A stretch of 64,000 nucleotides of DNA from Phlegmacium glaucopus (GCA_015039465.1 MU130363.1:473672-537671); one strand, 5' to 3'. Shown: positions 22,375-33,330, numbered from the stretch's first letter. The notes: generated by a model from the letters alone, not told the origin. A program made the numbers and translations.

Positions 22375-22684
22375 TTTGGTGACAACATCGCGATTCGACA
22401 CTCCTGCCCTTTCAGGCATCTCAGCTTCATCTTGCGAGCAAAGAATTTCGACATTTTCGACAACCAGATTCCGAAAACCTGACAACCCCGAGAGTGAAAA
22501 CCATCAGACCCACAGCGAACCCAGCTTACCTGCCAACAAGCATCCAGAGATCATCCCAGAACCAAGAACATTCCCACATCTGCTAGCTTTTCCGTTACAC
22601 AAAACTTCTGTCCGCCATTTAAACTTGACATGAAATATTCTGCGTCTGCACAGTAAATTACAGTCAGCTTCTATCCTTTCCACC

Positions 22685-24121
22685 ATGGCTTCGAAACCCC
22701 AGCTTTATTATTTCACCGGCGAACCGGGCATGGCTGAAAATGCTATAAACTGGCTGTCTACTATTGAGGCGAATATCTGCCAATCTATGACCAACCGCGA
22801 AAAGGTCGATTTATTTTCCAGCTGGCTTTGACGTGCATCTCCTGCCAGGAAGTGGTTCAACAGGTTACCAGATGAGGGCCACCGACGTTGGCACCTGGTT
22901 CATGAGGAATTCAAGTCGAGGTGGTGCAAAACTGCAGGTATACCTATCCTCGTCGCACTACTATCTACTAGTGTCCCTGCCTTTCCACAAACTCTTGATA
23001 CACCAACCACTGATGAACACCTTGCAAGCATTCCGAGCAGTCCCACTATGCAACCGAGTTTCCTAGAACCCTGCCTCATTCAGGAAATAACCACTACAGC
23101 CACTACAGCTACAGTTGTACCATCCACATTCACTGTTTCCTTTACCCCTCTCCTTCACCCTGAGCCAGCTGCAACTCATAGTGGAACAAATGCGATTCAG
23201 GTTACCCAGTTTGAGCTGAACAAGATGCTTCGACAATCATTCAAACAAGGATTGGAATATGGCCACCAAATTGACTTAGCTGATGCGATTGAGAAAGTCA
23301 AAGTGCAGTATAAGGAGCGCCTCTCGGAAGCCTTCAACAATTTTGCGGAACGCGAGCAGGATTCAATTGACCTTGCGTTTGCAGAGGGATATTCTGCTGG
23401 AATACGTGAGGAACTCGATCATCGAGAATCAACTCGGACCACCATATCCACCCAAACCGAGGCCCCCACCCACCAAAACCTCGAAATCGTGCCCCCCACT
23501 TTCGCCGACACGTCACAAACCCCTGCGATGCCCGAAAAGGAAATAAGCGCCGGATTTAGCGCCAAACGCGAACGCTCACCGTCGGTTGCCACTTCCGGGT
23601 CCTTAACCCCTGCCCTCGCCGTTCCCGAGCCCCTAGCACCACATGCTATCGTTTCAGCACCCGAAGCAGCGGAAATCGTCCAAAAACACCCGGAAACTCG
23701 AAAATCACATGTTTCCACTCAAAAACTACTGGGAACCCCGAAATCGCCCGTTTCAATGCGTTTCAGCTGGGCAGATGACGCAGAAACACTCCATATCGTG
23801 TCTACAACACCTACGAATCATCCCCGCGACCTTTCCGGCCTTCGTTCATCATCAACAAATGCGTTTTCGTCTCTTCGACGCCATCATCGAAAACAGGCCC
23901 AAAATCCCCGAAATTCATATCAATTTAATTATTTTCGACCTCGTCATACCCATTCTCAACATTTTAATTCTGTTCATTCAACTCCTCACACTCCATATCA
24001 ATCTTCACAACCATCTCCCTTCATTCCATTGAACTGGGATCAAGACCCTCACCTGTTTCAGCTAAGTCAGATCTTGAGATCAATGGGATGGGTTCTCCCC
24101 AGTTTTTCCTATTCAAGATGA
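22685..24121 (+). CDS. gag-like protein of the 2.2-kb element, one in-frame TGA
   Basis: From ATG 22685 the frame stays open to the TGA at 24121 (479 codons) except for a TGA at 22829-22831, codon 49. Residues 10-90 look like a retrotransposon gag N-terminal domain (AENAINWLSTIEANI, SPARKWFNRLPDEGHRRW, HEEFKSRWCK). The middle is Pro/Thr-rich with a helical segment (KMLRQSFKQGLEYG, EKVKVQYKERLSEAFNNF); the C-terminus is Ser/His/Asn-rich. There is no zinc knuckle. The TGA sits where an Arg, Cys or Trp codon would keep the frame, so it may be a recent point mutation or be read through; this cannot be decided here. A shorter product could start at ATG 23048. Confidence 0.8.
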
Positions 24122-24171
24122 CAGCTAAAGGTTTACGCAACGAGGACGTTGCTTAGTTGAGGGGGGCCACA

Positions 24172-24378
24172 TGTGGCAGTGCAATCTGGCACCATAGAGA
24201 TAATTAGATAGATTAGATTAGATACCTGGATATCATGTGACTACGTAGATACCTTAGCTACTTAGATACAAGTAATAACAAGCAACCAGCCTACTACGCT
24301 ATCGTACGCTATCCTGCAGCGTTGCTCGACGCGACTACAAGCCCTTAGCGTACCTCTAAGGTAATCTGGACTACTCCA
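24172..24378 (+). repeat. 3' LTR of the gag-only element
   Basis: Identical in length to the 5' LTR with one substitution; preceded by the purine tract TTGAGGGGGGCC. Confidence 0.92.
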
Positions 24379-24416
24379 ACGTGGCCTCAAGGGTCTCAGC
24401 CTTGACAGGGAGGTAC

Positions 24417-24989
24417 TGTTACATTCTGTTATATGTTACTCCGGTCCAGCTCTGTCGGAGTTGTCTCCGGTAGTCCATACTCCATTCCAGTACTTTCCCT
24501 TGTATCCGGACCTACTCTTCCTTTGTTCAACTCCGAGACTTCTCCATATCATTCTGGCTCTTCTGATGTTACTCCAAACCCATTACCACATCTTCACCAT
24601 AACAACTATTTCTTTGTCATCACTTTCCTACTATCAGTCAGCACACCTGCTATGGATTATTCACCCAGGAATGCAGGACTTTACAGGAGCAGAACGCAGC
24701 ACTTTATATTTATCTTTTATATTTCAGTTGCTATTCATTTTATTATTTAAGTACTTGAAGCTTGTATGTATTCCTCAGGTTCGAATATCAAGTTATTTTC
24801 CTCCTCTTGTTTGTCCTCTAAGTCCCTGCGACTTCCAGTTCCACTCTGTTCCATTCCTACTCCAAAATTAGGACACAAAGGTTTAGGGTAGCACAGCATA
24901 TATGCTGAGGCTGAAGTCCTTATCCATTCTGTGGTTCCATTCCATTAAACTCTGTCCAATACTCTAGAATAGAGTCCTCAAACTTAACA
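24417..24989 (+). repeat. 573-bp LTR, copy A of the TGTTACATTCCGTCATAC family
   Basis: Begins TGTTACATTCTGTTATATGT and ends TCAAACTTAACA. It has the same length as copy B (49652-50224), with long shared stretches such as CTATGGATTATTCACCC and GACACAAAGGTTTAGGGTAG. Flanks GGTAC and CTGTG differ, so the insertion is old or recombined; it begins 38 bp after the gag-only element. Confidence 0.82.
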
Positions 24990-25294
24990 CTGTGACTACA
25001 AATATTTGAAAGAAGCTTTTTGCTTGGGCCATGTATGTCCTTTCTAACTTCAAGTTCCAGGGATTAGTTACTTATCTGAGTGGTGTTATTTATTTAGGCA
25101 TAATGCTGGCATCATTGATACAAGTGCTGCAATAGTGTCTGACCTCACTGGTGAAGCCAAGGACTGCATTCAAACTGAACTTGATGGGCAGACTGGGGAA
25201 ACTGATAGTGAGCTGTCGGATGCTGAAGAATAGATGTAGTACAATTACTGTTAGAAAAATGCAATTTATAGATGTTTCTCAACCACCTAGTACT
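24990..25294. other. unassigned short region
   Basis: A plus-strand segment reading SDLTGEAKDCIQTELDG and then an acidic run to a stop near 25233 is protein-like, but no family was recognised. Confidence 0.3.
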
Positions 25295-25756
25295 TGTTAG
25301 GGCAACTGCAACACTGACTTGGTCAAGCTAGCAGGGGATTCTAAATTAATATATTATAAGTGTGACTATGGTTAACTCACCTAGCAGGGGATCCTAAAAG
25401 GAAAATATAGGGATCCCTGCTAAGTTGAGGAGGTATTTAAGTACAGACATATGAAAATAAATGAATAAATGATATGAGAATAAAATAATAAAAGTGGTGT
25501 CATATGAAAAATAATAAAATAATAGCATAAAGTTGTACATTTGGTTTGGGTTGGGTCCGATCAGGAGTTAGGGGGTAGAGTTAGGCCCAATTGGTCAGGC
25601 AAGGAATCAGGTTCATCAATGAGGTGGAATGTAGATACTTGGGAGTTGAGTCAGGAATGGATTTGGAGTCAGGACTGAGATTGGGTTTAGGACTAAGATT
25701 GGGTTTGGGCCCGATCAGGAGTTGGGAGTTGGGCTTGAAATTGGGTGTCCCTAACA
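25295..25756 (+). mobile_element. solo LTR, TGTTAGGG...CCCTAACA family, TSD GTACT
   Basis: Starts TGTTAGGGCAACTGCAACAC and ends GGGTGTCCCTAACA, with GTACT directly on both sides (25290-25294 and 25757-25761). It contains the CTAGCAGGGGATCC motif twice, and the right third is a TTGGG/GATCAGGAGTT-rich repetitive stretch. This is the opposite orientation to 6773-7414. Confidence 0.86.
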
Positions 25757-26473
25757 GTACTATTGGTTCAGAATAGCTATCTGTGATCAGTGGTCAGACA
25801 GTTACTATGCTGCCTATGCTATACCCAAGGACAAGGTGGTCCTAGGAGCCACAGTAGCTAAAAAATACCAAGAACTATGGCAGGCTATCAATTTTGAGCC
25901 CAGGGCTACCAAGGTCTACTGAGCCAGAGCACAAAACTATAAGAATCTTAGATACTAAGACAGATCACAAAACTACCAGGCTTACAAACCAGGGGACTTG
26001 TATACCAGTGTATTAGATATATGGTGACTATGGTGTACTACAGAACAAAGTTATTTTTCCCTGATGTTATTATGCTCCCAATTTTTTAATTTACAACCAA
26101 ATAGAATTTTACTACCATCATGAATATTTTCATATTTTACTAGTGTGCTGGAAGAGAAAAATTGTTCCAAATGTAAATTTCTTGCTTGCACAGCCACACC
26201 TACAGATTTATACATTGAGACTCTGTCAAGCTATTAAATACAAATGCAAGCTGACCTTAATTTAATTAATGGATGTGCAACTATAATTCAGTAAAAAAAG
26301 AAGTTATTCAGAATTTTAAACACTACAAAAGAAGTACAAAAGATAGTGTACATGCACACTTTGCATGCAAGAAAAAAAAAGGGTCATTCAGATTTCAAGT
26401 CAATAATTAGGCATGTTTTTCCATTTTTAATTCTCTCCCACCTCTTTTTCATTTTTGGATACCCAGTATTATG
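25757..26473. other. no recognisable gene
   Basis: A/T-rich, with a possible decayed frame near 25800-25920 (IPKDKVVLGATVAKKYQELW). Nothing else supportable. Confidence 0.35.
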
Positions 26474-26843
26474 TGTTACAACTTTGAACGGTTCAGATGA
26501 CTCTGACCATAGACAGTTGTATAAAGATGAGTTCATCATTCAAAGTGAGCTCAAAAGAGTACCAAGAGAATTGTCTTAAGGAATTGTCTTAGGAGTTTGA
26601 GGAAGATCAAGATGGAAAAGTGGGCATGATTCTCAAGAACTAGCTAGAGAATACATGTTGAGTAAATATGGTATTTATAGTAAATAGATGAGTCGTGTAT
26701 AGTATGAGTCATCCACATGTAAAGGGTGAGTCATAGGTAAAGAATAGAAGTGACTCATACAATGAGTCATATGCATGTAGGTGAAATGATGAAAGGATGA
26801 AGGTAAACATGTGTAAACAGAAATGAAAAGAGGATGTATAACA
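26474..26843 (-). repeat. LTR of the 370-409 bp family, inverted
   Basis: Starts TGTTACAACTTTGAACGG (the complement of the CCGTTCAAAGTTGTAACA end of 52201-52609) and ends GGATGTATAACA. TATG lies directly on both sides, a 4-bp match. Several ATGAGTCAT repeats are inside. Confidence 0.75.
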
Positions 26844-27141
26844 TATGTAGATGAAATGGCATCATGTTCGGTGGAGTTAAAGAAAAAGAAAATAAAGTTC
26901 ATAACATTATGAATGATAAACTGAACACCCTACACAATCATGTTCTGGCCCAAAAACTATGGCTTTGGCTTGGCCTGCCAAAATCCTGGGCCAGGCCATG
27001 GCTTTTGGCACATAAAGTTGATTTTGATGCTGAGGCATGGAAAGTGGATGGTATAGGGATGCATTGGTCAATAAAACCAAAGTAATGCATGATTTAAGAA
27101 TCAGTGCATTGAACAGAGCAGGATTAGTGCATGGCACTATT
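26844..27141. other. unassigned; short inverted GGCCCAGG/CCTGGGCC-type repeats
   Basis: 26935-27010 contains pairs such as GGCCCAAAAACTATGGCTTTG and its near-inverse, similar to GC-rich ends of hAT-like elements near 29760-29860 and 54150-54250. No gene. Confidence 0.35.
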
Positions 27142-27509
27142 TGTTACAATTTCATAATATGCACCTTTTCATTTCTTTTTTCTTTATCACACATGCATTG
27201 AACATGCAATGTTCATTGTTTCACTTACATGCAGCCATCGTTCTCTTTTCATACATGTGTCAAACACATGTTTTACTTACCTTTACCTCATGCATTTCAT
27301 TTACCTACTTAGTATATAAACTCTCATACTCTGTACAATATTCTTTACCTAGTCTTTAATAGACAATTCTCCTCACCTTATTCTCTCTCAAAGACAACCG
27401 CTTCCTCAGACCTTAACAAGTCTGCAAAGCTCAAGTCCTCAGATTGAACTCTGAAAAGAACATAGTAACAACAATGATCAGTGTACCTGAATCATTCAAA
27501 GTTGTAACA
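27142..27509 (+). repeat. LTR of the 370-409 bp family
   Basis: TGTTACAATTTCATAATATG at the start, AGTATATAAACTCTCATAC promoter-like sequence in the middle and ATTCAAAGTTGTAACA at the end. Flanks are CTATT and CCATT, a 5-bp duplication with one mismatch. It ends at the left edge of the satellite array. Confidence 0.78.
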
Positions 27510-27779
27510 CCATTGTTTTAATCTGCTACATCTAATTTACTTGTAAAATTTCTATATTGAAAGAACACAGCTGCATGTTCCTCTCATCTCATCAGATCTT
27601 ATATCTGTGATGAAAATTGGTTAGAATCCATTGAAAATTTAGCCTGAATGATGCACCACTCACCTAGTAACATTACTTATCCTAGTATATCTAGCTTTCT
27701 TATAAAATTAATACATTGAGAGAACACAGTAGCACATTCCTCTCATTGCATCAGATCTGAAATATGTAGTGAAAATGAG

Positions 27780-28176
27780 CAAGGGGGCACTGGGATCAGA
27801 AAAAAATACCTGGTGTCAATTTTTTTGTTAAGGGCTTTCTGGCTGGACTAACTAACTAACATCAGCAAGTTATGTCTATATATGGTAATTTTACATAATT
27901 ATTTAAATATTACAATTATTTCTAAATTTAGATGTATATGATGGCACATCAATTCAGCCATCACATTTCACAAAACCATTCCAACACATCCATACCACTG
28001 ACAACATAGTAGGAATTATGTATTATAGTTATTTACAGTATGTTAGAGCTCATATTCATTAAAATAATGATCAAATTTGGATGAAAAATCAGGGGTCCAA
28101 ATTAATTTTTTCAGGCCTGTGGCCAGACTAACTAACCAACCCCTGGTCCGGAATTCAGATGCTGGTGCCCCCCTTG
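27780..28176. mobile_element. hAT-like MITE, 8-bp TSD AAAATGAG
   Basis: Ends CAAGGGGGCACTGG and CTGGTGCCCCCCTTG form short inverted repeats with A2 and G5 as in hAT termini. AAAATGAG is duplicated exactly at 27772-27779 and 28177-28184. It has no ORF. A second copy, internally deleted and inverted, is at 39588-39860. Confidence 0.88.
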
Positions 28177-28382
28177 AAAATGAGTTAAAAATGATGCCCA
28201 ACTCATGTAGTAGAATTACCTATCCTGCCATATCTAATTTGTTCTAAAATCACTATATGGAGAGAACATGGTGGCATGTTCCTCTCTTGAGCCAGGACAA
28301 TGCCCAACTCACCTAGTAGAATTATCTATCCTGGTATATCTAGCTTTCTTGTAAAATTACTATATTGAGAGAACACGGTAGC

Positions 28383-28709
28383 TGTTAGGGGATACTCATT
28401 GTATCCACCTCTATGTATGCTTAGTATGTATTTACTTTCACTTTACTCTATGATCATATCCCATACCGCATCACTCATCCTACTGCTTGTGTGCACCCCT
28501 TTATCATTGTAGTAGTAGTCCCTTCGCCGATGACATCATAACCGATGTCACATCTATACTTGGTATCTACCTTGCCTTACCTTCTATTATGTCCTAGCCA
28601 CATATAGTTGAATTAGCTCTCATGCTTGTAGTATATAGGCATAAGGTGGTTATCTTTGATAACCACCTTTGTATTTAACTTGATTCCTGGGTTTACACAT
28701 CCTCTAACA
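28383..28709 (+). mobile_element. solo LTR, 327 bp, TSD GTAGC
   Basis: TGTTAGGGGATACTCATTGT to CATCCTCTAACA, with GTAGC on both sides (28378-28382 and 28710-28714). The satellite unit is continuous when the LTR and one GTAGC are removed, which proves the insertion. Related to 9769-10068. Confidence 0.92.
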
Positions 28710-28972
28710 GTAGCACATTCCTCTCGTCTCATCAGATCTGAAATCTGTGGTGGAAATAAGTTAGGAACAATCCAAAGTTGAGCCGGAATGATGCCCAACT
28801 CACCTAGTAGAATTACCTATCTGCTATATCTAATTTGCTCATAAAATCACTATATTGAGAGAACACAGTGGTGCGTTCCTCTAGTCTCATCAGATCTAAA
28901 TTTGTGGTGAAGATTAGTTAGGAACAATTCAAAGTTCAGCCTAAACAATGCCCAACTCAGCCAGGCTCCTAC

Positions 28973-29701
28973 CCATCCACTGTCGCAAAATAGAAAAAGT
29001 GTTATCTTTGTATGATTGAAATTCTTACTCATGTGATCATGTGATCTTAAACCTTAATTTTTTCTTATTTTGTGACAGCGGATGGCAAAAATCAAGGTGG
29101 TGGATTGCACATGTTTGTTCCTTGGTCACGCACCACTGCTGATGTGCAAGCAGTGTGTAGCCAAAGCCACCAATTATATATATAGAATTGTAGGTAAAAT
29201 ATATGTTGCTTGCTAGTCACTTGTGTGAACTCCCTCAGTTTCTCATATCAGCTCAGATAGAGCATCAAGGATATCTGGGATGTGAGATAAGAGGGATGTG
29301 CAGTGTCTTTTGTGGGCAGGGTCTTGACTTTGTAGTGTTTGGAGGACAAGCTCATACAGAGTAGAGCCATTGTCATTATCAAGAGCTTTCAGGACTTGTT
29401 TCAGAAGCTGGTGTTGCATTGTAATGTTAATTGATCTTTTCTTATAGATTCTACCTACAGTCAACCTACAGTACTACATATATCATAAAAAAATTGGGTG
29501 GCTTTGGCTATGTGACGCATCTCGTGCTCGATCACAAACATGTGCAATCTGCCACCTTGATTTTTGCCAGCCACTGTGGCAAAATAAGAAAAAATTATGG
29601 TTTAATTAAGGTCACATGATCACATAAGTCAGAATTTCAATTATACAAAGATAACACTTTTTCTATTTTGCAACAGTATGGGTAGGAGCCTGTAACTCAC
29701 C
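28973..29701. mobile_element. long-TIR element (~230-bp arms) carrying a captured ORF
   Basis: The left arm (28973 to about 29205) starts AGGCTCCTACCCATCCACTG. The right arm (about 29465-29701) is its diverged complement, ending GGGTAGGAGCCT. Both contain AAAAAGTGTTATCTTTGTAT-type sequence and CATGTGATCA. AACTCAGCC precedes the left end and AACTCACCC lies 2 bp after the right end, which would fit a 9-bp duplication as made by Mutator-like elements; this is tentative. The unique centre (about 29220-29450) carries a minus-strand ORF. Confidence 0.75.
29243..29464 (-). pseudogene. short ORF inside the long-TIR element, possible captured gene piece
   Basis: A 73-codon minus-strand frame with LLKQVLKALDNDNGSTLYEL and HIPDILDALSELI. 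The composition is that of a helical protein and the frame ends inside the element. Similar LxxVLKAL...SLYDLVL strings occur, from memory, near the N-terminus of repeat-associated Agaricomycete proteins. The start is a non-ATG codon or lies in the arm. Most likely a host or transposon gene fragment captured between the arms. Confidence 0.4.
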
Positions 29702-29867
29702 CAGTTGTAAGGAATTTTGATGAAAATTTAGTATGACTAAAACCACAGCCTGAGTCGCTGGCTTTGGCTGAAATTCAACTACTCTGAGCTGGGCCAAAGC
29801 CATTGCTGGGCCGTCACCAATGGCCTGGCCCGGCCCACAGCTTGGAGCCGGGCCACGCACATCACTA

Positions 29868-32733
29868 AGGTAGATGTCATCCATATCCCACCAATGTCAC
29901 GTGAATTTTCGTGACAGATCCAAATATGGAAGGTACACGGTCAATTAAGACAAAAAACACACTTTTTAAGACATTAGAATACAAATTGGCCAAAAGCTCG
30001 CCTGCAAATCCTAGATTATCATGTAAAACACGTGAAAACAAATTTTTGTAAAAAAATATGTTGATCCTGTAGACTTATTTCCAAAACAAGATTGACTGCA
30101 CTATGGGACGCTCAAAATGTAGCAGATTGCTTAGCATCCAAAATCTCAAGGGAGGCTCAAGTGAGAGCTCATAAAAGCGACAAAAAATAGCTGGAGATAT
30201 GGTTTCCAGAGAGGCAGAGAAAGAGAATGTACATTTTTACTCACCCATAACAATATTTTCGTGGTAAAAGAACTTGTTTTCAGGAATGTCCTACTGCCAG
30301 TCAAGGGCCTGGTAATGGGCTAGCAATCCCAGTTCAAATGAAAGACATGCAGTCAAAGTTTCAGTGCAAGGTCAAACAAGAAGATATCACAGCAAGATCT
30401 AATCTTGGTCCTACATTCCAAAGGTTTTCTATAATAAAGGAGAGACTGGCCCACCACACGGAAATAGATTGCAATGAAATATATGCAGATATGCCTGGCC
30501 TGGAGTCAGCTCCACCCAAGCAGGACAACAACCAAGACCAGGATGCCAATGACCCTGACTTTGAGGAGGATAACATTTAAAGCATCTATGCAGATGGCCT
30601 CAATGTTGACTGGGTAAAAGGTTATGAATATACACACCATTTGAGCCCAAGGATACATCTCGACAGCTCCTTGGACACCTTCATGCTGCGCCGACAATCC
30701 AGCAAGCATTTGATGCAATTAAGGACCTCAGTCCCATTATTCAACCAAGGCAGGATACTGGAGCAGGATACAAAGATCCAGACCTTGATTTGTGGACATG
30801 AGCACGCCTAGAAGGAATGCAGTCAATTCTAACCATGTACATGGATCCATTATCAAAAACCTACAACAACTGGGGTGCATCTTCGTGTCAAGCAGCCATT
30901 GGAATGGGAAGAGGCTGCCACTGTGCCCGTCGTCTTCGAGAAATGTGTTGAGCATTCATTGAAGATTGAAAAGTCTTGCCTGTAAACCCTTACGGTGATT
31001 GGAATGAGAGTATGCTGTGCAACTAGAACCTACGGAACAAAATCAGCATCTATCTTCTGTCTATTGGAAGCGAAATCTCAGCCAAAAAAAGCTCACAGAA
31101 TTTCTCGCTCAGCCAAACATCAAAGAAAAGTATGGTATCGAAAAGATGATAAGCCATAAAACAGCTTGTTGTTACCTTAATTTCCTTGGATACCGGTACA
31201 AGGCTACACCGAAGGGGCAATATGCTGACGGCCATGAGCGGGACGATGTGGTCTTCTATTGAGATAATGTTTTCTTGCCACAGTGGCATCGTATTCAGGA
31301 AAGGATGGCCACATGGGATGAGAAGCTTGTTGAATCAGCTCCTTGTGGTTCTGGCCGACGCATTATCACCTGGTTTCATGATGAATCAGTATTCTATGCA
31401 CACGACCGTCGTAAAAAAGGCTGGTATCATAAAGATACAGCTGCAAAGCCTTACGCTAAAGGGGAAGGCTCTTTGTTGATGGTCGCAGATTTTGTTTCTG
31501 CGGATTTTGGTTGGCTTCAGTCGCCAGATGGAAAAAAATCTGCTCAACGGCTGTTTAAGCCTGGAACAAACCACGATGGTTATTTTACAAATGACGACAT
31601 CCAGGAGCAGGTACAGGCCGCAATGGACATCCTGCTGGAGTTCTATCCTCAGTTTGATCATATTTTTGTGTATGATAATGCGACAACTCACCTTAAGCGG
31701 GCAGAGGACGCTTTATCAGCACGGCAAATGCCCAAAAATATCCCCAAGGAAGGCACTAACTGGGGGATCGAGGTGACAAAATGTGATGCCACAACTGGGA
31801 AACCAGTTTACAAACCAGACTGCACACCTGAAAAAATCAAGATACGCATGAAGGATGGTCAGCTTCCCAATGGTGAATCACAATCATTCTACTTCCCTGA
31901 GGGACACCCTCGTGCTGGTATTTTTAAAGGAATGGCTGTGATTCTTGAGGAGAGGGGGTTTGGCGAGGCGATATGTCGAAGACGTGCCGAGTGCAAAAAC
32001 TTTAAGTGCACGGCTGGGGCAACAGATTGCTGTTGTCGCCGCATTCTTTATAACCAGCCTGACTTTTTGAATGTTGACTCATTTCTTGAGGCTATTTGTT
32101 GTGCCCGCGGATTCCAGGTGCTGTTTCTCCCAAGTTCCACTGTGAGCTAAATTTTATTGAGCAATGTTGGGGACGAGCAAAAAGTATTTATCGGACTTAC
32201 CCTGAGTCATCTCGTGAAGACCGTTTATGGGAAAATACCATCATGGCACTGGAATCTATTCCTTTGTTGATGATGTGAAATTTTTCAAATTGGTCCCTAC
32301 AATTAATGGATGCATATAGTTGTGGGCTGAATGGCCGGCAGGCTGCATGGGGATTGAGGAAATATTGTGGGCATCGGGTCCTACCTAACAACATAATGGA
32401 AGAACTTGGAAAGGAGGGAATTGTCTAAGTATACATACCTTCACCTACGAAATTTGAGATGTTATCCCATGGCAACGATCGGATGAAATATATAATGCAC
32501 CTTCTTTGAGAAATAAGTTGCCGCCAAGTGCTCCGATCCTCACAAAATTTTGACATCTCATTATTAACTGGCATTACAACAGTTTGCAGGAAGCATATCT
32601 TTCATTTTCGTTCTCAAAGTCTCGCAAAGTAACTTCCACAGTTTTTCCGAGCTAAACCTTCCATATTTGGTGTCAAAAGGTCACACCATTGTCACAGCTC
32701 GTGATGTTGGTGGGATATGGATGACATCTACCT
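29868..32733 (+). mobile_element. Tc1/mariner-type DNA transposon, decayed
   Basis: Terminal inverted repeats AGGTAGATGTCATCCATATC... and ...GATATGGATGACATCTACCT are flanked by TA on both sides (29866-29867 and 32734-32735), the signature of IS630/Tc1/mariner insertion. Inverted similarity extends about 65 bp, to the CCAAATATGGAAGG motif. It encodes the broken transposase 30560-32428. The TA used at the left is the last two bases of a hAT-like end (GGCCACGCACATCACTA), so the mariner landed exactly in another transposon's terminus. Confidence 0.88.
30560..32428 (+). pseudogene. DDE transposase (IS630/Tc1/mariner-like), several frameshifts
   Basis: Segments in changing frames read, in order: a charged N-terminal part; RRLREM/AFIED and NPYGDWNESM blocks (30930-31015); LAQPNIKEKYGIEKMISHKT and DGHERDDVVFY (31100-31260); then a long open stretch 31275-32150 with FHDESVFYAHDRRKKGWYH (first Asp), FVYDNATTHLKRAEDALSAR (second Asp), EGHPRAGIFKGMAVILEERG and a cysteine cluster CKNFKCTAGATDCCCRR. 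After a shift follow FHCELNFIEQCWG (catalytic Glu) and FMDAY/LNGRQAAWGLRKYCGHRV-like sequence to the stop at 32428. The catalytic residues are all still visible, but at least three frame breaks kill it. Confidence 0.88.
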
Positions 32734-32735
32734 TA

Positions 32736-33330
32736 GCTATTAGTGCATAATTATCGCCCGAATCAAGACCGATCTTCGGGAAGGGGTAGAGCTCAGGAAA
32801 CGTAGTGGTCAGCACTCAGTTCCACATGTTAACCCTGAAAATAAACATTAGCTGTTCTTTTCCTTCTATAGGTTTGTTCAGATAAGCCGCAGCTTGGCAC
32901 ATGAAGACTATCCTTCCATGGATTGATACTTGTTTTCATGTTGGCCGAAATTTTACGTCTGTCTCACACCTCTGGCCGAATGCTTGTGTCCCTGGACGAA
33001 TCAATCGAAATGGTACAGTATTTGACAGCAACACAGGATGAGTCATCGGGCTTACTCACCATTCTTACTCATCCATATTGTTACCAATCAGACCAAATAA
33101 AAACAGCTTTCGCTCGTTCCCCACTCTTCCGTTTACCCTCCCCACAAGACAAGAAGAAAACTTATGTGAGTGCTATAACTATGTGTCTATCGCGTCCAGA
33201 GAATGGATGAAAGTGATAATTTGGAGGAAAGGGCGGTTGGGTTAGGTGGATTGGGTTGAGGTGGATTGGATGACATTTTTTCTTCCTGAGTGATTACTGG
33301 GTATAGACTGACTTGGGTATTGTAGAGAAG
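32736..33330 (+). promoter_or_regulatory. upstream region of RPL10 with probable 5'-UTR intron
   Basis: Pyrimidine-rich tracts (TTCCCCACTCTTCCGTTTACC, then CCCTCCCC, near 33118-33145) precede a likely 5'-UTR intron, 33166-33325, with donor GTGAGT and acceptor TTGTAG five bases before the ATG. This arrangement is common in fungal ribosomal protein genes. The transcription start is not visible. No other gene is recognised here. Confidence 0.45.

Larger units (their letters stand above)
22168..24378 (+). mobile_element. non-autonomous LTR retrotransposon encoding only a gag-like protein
   Basis: Two 207-bp LTRs (22168-22374 and 24172-24378) differ at a single base (CTACGAGCC against CTACAAGCC). 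The internal region begins TTTGGTGACAACATCGCG, a primer-binding-site-like sequence, and ends GAGGGGGGCCACA, a polypurine tract. ACGT lies on both sides (22164-22167 and 24379-24382) as a short target duplication. The only ORF is gag-like (22685-24121); there is no protease, RT or integrase. Near-identical LTRs mean a recent insertion that must have used enzymes supplied in trans. Confidence 0.92.
27515..28972 (+). repeat. tandem satellite array, ~158-bp unit, with inserted elements
   Basis: Recurring landmarks are TATATCTAGCTTTCTTGTAA, TATTGAGAGAACACAGTAGC, CACATTCCTCTC, CATCAGATCTGAAAT and CCCAACTCACCTAGTAGAAT. After removing the hAT-like (27780-28176) and LTR (28383-28709) insertions with their duplications, unit starts are 158, 138, 106 and 158 bp apart, giving nearly five units. 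Transcription or function is unknown. Confidence 0.82.

Noticed and set aside
33166..33325. Possible C/D box snoRNA in the 5'-UTR intron of RPL10
   Set aside because: CTGA strings are present, but no convincing TGATGA box C paired with terminal stems was found.
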